Positions 62,199 through 64,000 of a DNA stretch of 64,000 nt are shown one piece after another (positions within the stretch are counted from its first letter, which is position 1; each line of letters starts with the position of its first letter). Both the position numbers and the translations under genes were made by a program. The notes under the pieces were generated by a model. The model was not told the DNA's origin. It worked only from the letters and a program-made list of their open reading frames with translations, and ran no database searches. This DNA comes from Rhizobium sp. BK602. Its GTDB lineage: Bacteria > Pseudomonadota > Alphaproteobacteria > Rhizobiales > Rhizobiaceae. The stretch covers positions 496,001-560,000 of the forward strand of contig NZ_JACIBC010000001.1 in assembly GCF_014195095.1 (NCBI RefSeq). The letters are read 5' to 3'.

Positions 62199-62591
62199 AT
62201 GGCCGAATTTTCGAAATCGACGGTAACCAAGGAAACGGGCATCCGGCATTTCTTTGCCGCGGCCGGTTATTCCTGGGGCGGCTTTCAGCGTCTGTTGCGG
62301 GAATCGGCGTTCCGGCAGGAGCTTCTGTTCGCCGCCGTTGCCCTGATCCTGCTCATTGCGGTTGGTGCGACGCTTGGCGAAATCGTCATTGCCCTCGTGC
62401 TGTTTCTCGGCGTTTTTGCGATCGAGGCGATGAATACTGCGGTTGAGGAGGTCATCGACCGGATTTCACCGGAGATCTCCAACGTCGGCAAGCATGCCAA
62501 GGATCTCGGCTCCTTTGCCGTTCTGTGCATGCTGGCCGCGTCCGGCCTTTATCTTCTCTATATTATCGGCAGCCACCTGTTCTTCTCCTGA
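62199..62591 (+). CDS. dgkA: Diacylglycerol kinase DgkA
   Basis: A 130-residue inner-membrane enzyme that phosphorylates diacylglycerol to phosphatidic acid. Three membrane helices are visible, and EAMNTAVEEVIDR (76-88) is the catalytic signature with the key Glu and Asn residues. The start is ATG with GGGGCAGG upstream. A candidate PHO box and a hairpin lie in the leader. It converges with the histidine kinase gene, whose stop is 16 bases away. Confidence 0.93.
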   Translation: MAEFSKSTVTKETGIRHFFAAAGYSWGGFQRLLRESAFRQELLFAAVALILLIAVGATLGEIVIALVLFLGVFAIEAMNTAVEEVIDRISPEISNVGKHAKDLGSFAVLCMLAASGLYLLYIIGSHLFFS

Positions 62592-62607
62592 GCGACGGCG
62601 CCGGACG

Positions 62608-63993
62608 TCAGGCGAAGCTCTTCTTGCGGCGCTCGACAAGCGGCGCATCTTCGATGGCCGGCAGGCTTTGCAGGACGCGTCTGGCTGGCAGGATGGCGAT
62701 GACTTCGGTGCCTTCGCGCAGTTTGGATTTCAGCAGGAACTGACCGTCATGCTTGGCGAGGATCGCCTGAACGATCGGCAATCCGAGGCCGGTGCCCTGT
62801 TCGGCGCTCTTGATGGCGATGGACCCCTGGCCGAAGGCGGAGAGAACCACGGGAATTTCCTCTTCGGGAATACCCGGACCATTGTCCTTGATCGCCACAT
62901 ATTGACCGCCGCCGGAGGTCCAGCCGACCTTGACGGTGATCTCGCCGCCCTGCGGCGTGAATTTCACGGCATTGGAAAGCAGGTTGAGGATGACCTGCCG
63001 GATGGATTTCTCGTCGGCCCAGACGGAGGGAAGCTGTGGCTCGAATTGCGGCGCAATGGAAATGTTCTTGCCGCGGGCGCGCAGCTGCACCATGCCGATG
63101 CAATCCTCGGCCACATCCAGCAGCGAGATCGCTTCCTCGTTCAGCTCGTATTTGCCGGCCTCGATACGCGAGAGATCGAGGATCTCGTTGATCAGATTGA
63201 GCAGATGCTGGCCGGAACGGTGGATATCCGTGGTGTATTCGCGATAGGTGGCATTGTTGAGCGGCCCCATGACCTCCGCCGACATGACTTCGGAGAAGCC
63301 GAGAATGGCATTGAGCGGCGTTCTCAGCTCATGCGACATCGAGGCGAGGAAGCGCGACTTGGCGAGGTTCGCCTCCTCGGCGCGGCGGCGCGCCTCATCC
63401 GACATCGACTTGGCGACCTCGAGTTCGGCGATGAGATCGTCCTTTTCCGACTGGAAGGACAGGATCTTCAGGTTGGATTGAAACATCCGGTTGGTGATGA
63501 AGCTGAAGAAGACCACGGCGACAGCGATGGCAGCGGCAAGCGTGATGTCGTACGGGTTGCGGGTCAGCGCCGCCGTGACGGCAAGGACGACCATGGCAGG
63601 CGCAAAGGCAAAGGCCACGGCGCGGGGCAGCATGAAATTCGCCATCGTGGTGATGCAGATGGCCACCAGCAGCGTCGCGCCCTTATAGAGGGCAAAGCCG
63701 TCCCCGCCGCAGGTCGAACAGTTCTGCATCGCGAAGAAGGCCCAGCAGAATCCGATGAGCAACTGGCCGAGCAGCAGGATATTGCGCCATTTCCTGGCGC
63801 GCTCGGCAGTCATTTCCGATTTCCTCGCACGGCGGCCGAGCAGCATGTTGACGGCATGTGCCGTCAGGGTCGGGATAGCCCAGACGAAGATTTGCACGTC
63901 GCGCGTCAGATAGACGCCGAGCGCCGCAACGATGATGGCGAAGATCGGCATGATCGACGCGCCCTGCAGCAGCGTGTCGATATGCATCATCAT
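62608..63993 (-). CDS. Membrane-bound sensor histidine kinase, possibly 5'-truncated by the window edge
   Basis: At least 461 residues. The N-terminal 170 residues contain about six hydrophobic segments, with an unusual NCSTCGGDG motif in a loop near 91-98. A coiled coil (about 183-213) leads to HisKA with phospho-acceptor His221 in SMSHELRTPLNAILGFSE, then HATPase_c with N-box NLLSNAVKF and DNGPGIP and GTGLGLPI. No receiver domain. No response regulator is visible. The ATG at 63993 is the first seen, but the frame stays open to the window end, so the true start may lie outside. Confidence 0.88.
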   Translation of the reverse strand: MMMHIDTLLQGASIMPIFAIIVAALGVYLTRDVQIFVWAIPTLTAHAVNMLLGRRARKSEMTAERARKWRNILLLGQLLIGFCWAFFAMQNCSTCGGDGFALYKGATLLVAICITTMANFMLPRAVAFAFAPAMVVLAVTAALTRNPYDITLAAAIAVAVVFFSFITNRMFQSNLKILSFQSEKDDLIAELEVAKSMSDEARRRAEEANLAKSRFLASMSHELRTPLNAILGFSEVMSAEVMGPLNNATYREYTTDIHRSGQHLLNLINEILDLSRIEAGKYELNEEAISLLDVAEDCIGMVQLRARGKNISIAPQFEPQLPSVWADEKSIRQVILNLLSNAVKFTPQGGEITVKVGWTSGGGQYVAIKDNGPGIPEEEIPVVLSAFGQGSIAIKSAEQGTGLGLPIVQAILAKHDGQFLLKSKLREGTEVIAILPARRVLQSLPAIEDAPLVERRKKSFA

Positions 63994-64000
63994 CAGTTCA

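Overview
The window looks like chromosome of a Rhizobium-type alphaproteobacterium (Rhizobiaceae). The evidence is the aerobic (cobN-type) vitamin B12 pathway with rhizobial gene order, the acpXL-lpxXL cluster that makes the very-long-chain fatty acid of rhizobial lipid A, and several palindromic intergenic repeats of the kind scattered through Rhizobium genomes. No rRNA, tRNA, CRISPR array or insertion sequence was recognised. Coding density is high and most genes sit in tightly coupled operons with ATGA or GTGA overlaps.

Region by region: (1) 0-19 kb is dominated by late cobalamin biosynthesis: cobQ, a B12 riboswitch with a visible expression platform, cobP-cobW, a higBA toxin-antitoxin pair lodged between cobW and cobN, cobN-cobO, a parDE pair, a TSUP permease, cobE, a nucleoside hydrolase, and the overlapping cobA-cobB-cobC-cobD operon. 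cobS and cobT lie separately at 57.9-60.0 kb. The corrin-ring genes cobF-M and the cobaltochelatase cobS/cobT subunits are not in the window. (2) 18.9-25.0 kb: an L,D-transpeptidase, then acpXL, a FabZ-like dehydratase, a pair of ketosynthases (one without the catalytic cysteine), an alcohol dehydrogenase and lpxXL. (3) 25.3-31.9 kb: a PAS protein and a zinc-starvation locus (a COG0523 GTPase with a coupled small CxCxxC protein, znuA, znuCB, zur) with three candidate Zur boxes, then a gamma-carbonic-anhydrase-like protein and a FAH-family hydrolase.

(4) 32.2-34.8 kb is the most unusual part: a 179-residue protein built from five exact 23-residue tandem repeats plus a degenerate sixth, with no cysteine, followed by a YcaO enzyme and an overlapping TfuA protein. 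This looks like a compact multi-core RiPP pathway. YcaO plus TfuA without an E1-like or dehydrogenase partner is the combination linked to backbone thioamidation, so a repetitive thioamidated peptide is the leading hypothesis. (5) 36.8-39.5 kb is an AT-rich island between cspA and uvrB: a two-TM protein, an ImmA/IrrE-type metallopeptidase, a beta-family protein and a convergent sce7726-like PD-(D/E)XK protein. It looks like a transferred module, perhaps for defence.

(6) 39.6-64 kb is mostly ordinary housekeeping and accessory content: uvrB, a SHS-type MFS permease, RDD and DUF486 membrane proteins, a phytanoyl-CoA-dioxygenase-like protein, two Sel1-repeat proteins, a YciA-like thioesterase, an extensin-like lipoprotein, a YadG/YadH-like ABC exporter, a divergent FolC, a GNAT acetyltransferase, EamA permeases, a retropepsin-like protease, cobS/cobT, a LysR regulator, dgkA with a candidate PHO box, and a sensor histidine kinase that runs to the window edge. 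A strong minus-strand terminator at 51.8 kb with no matching gene suggests a small RNA.
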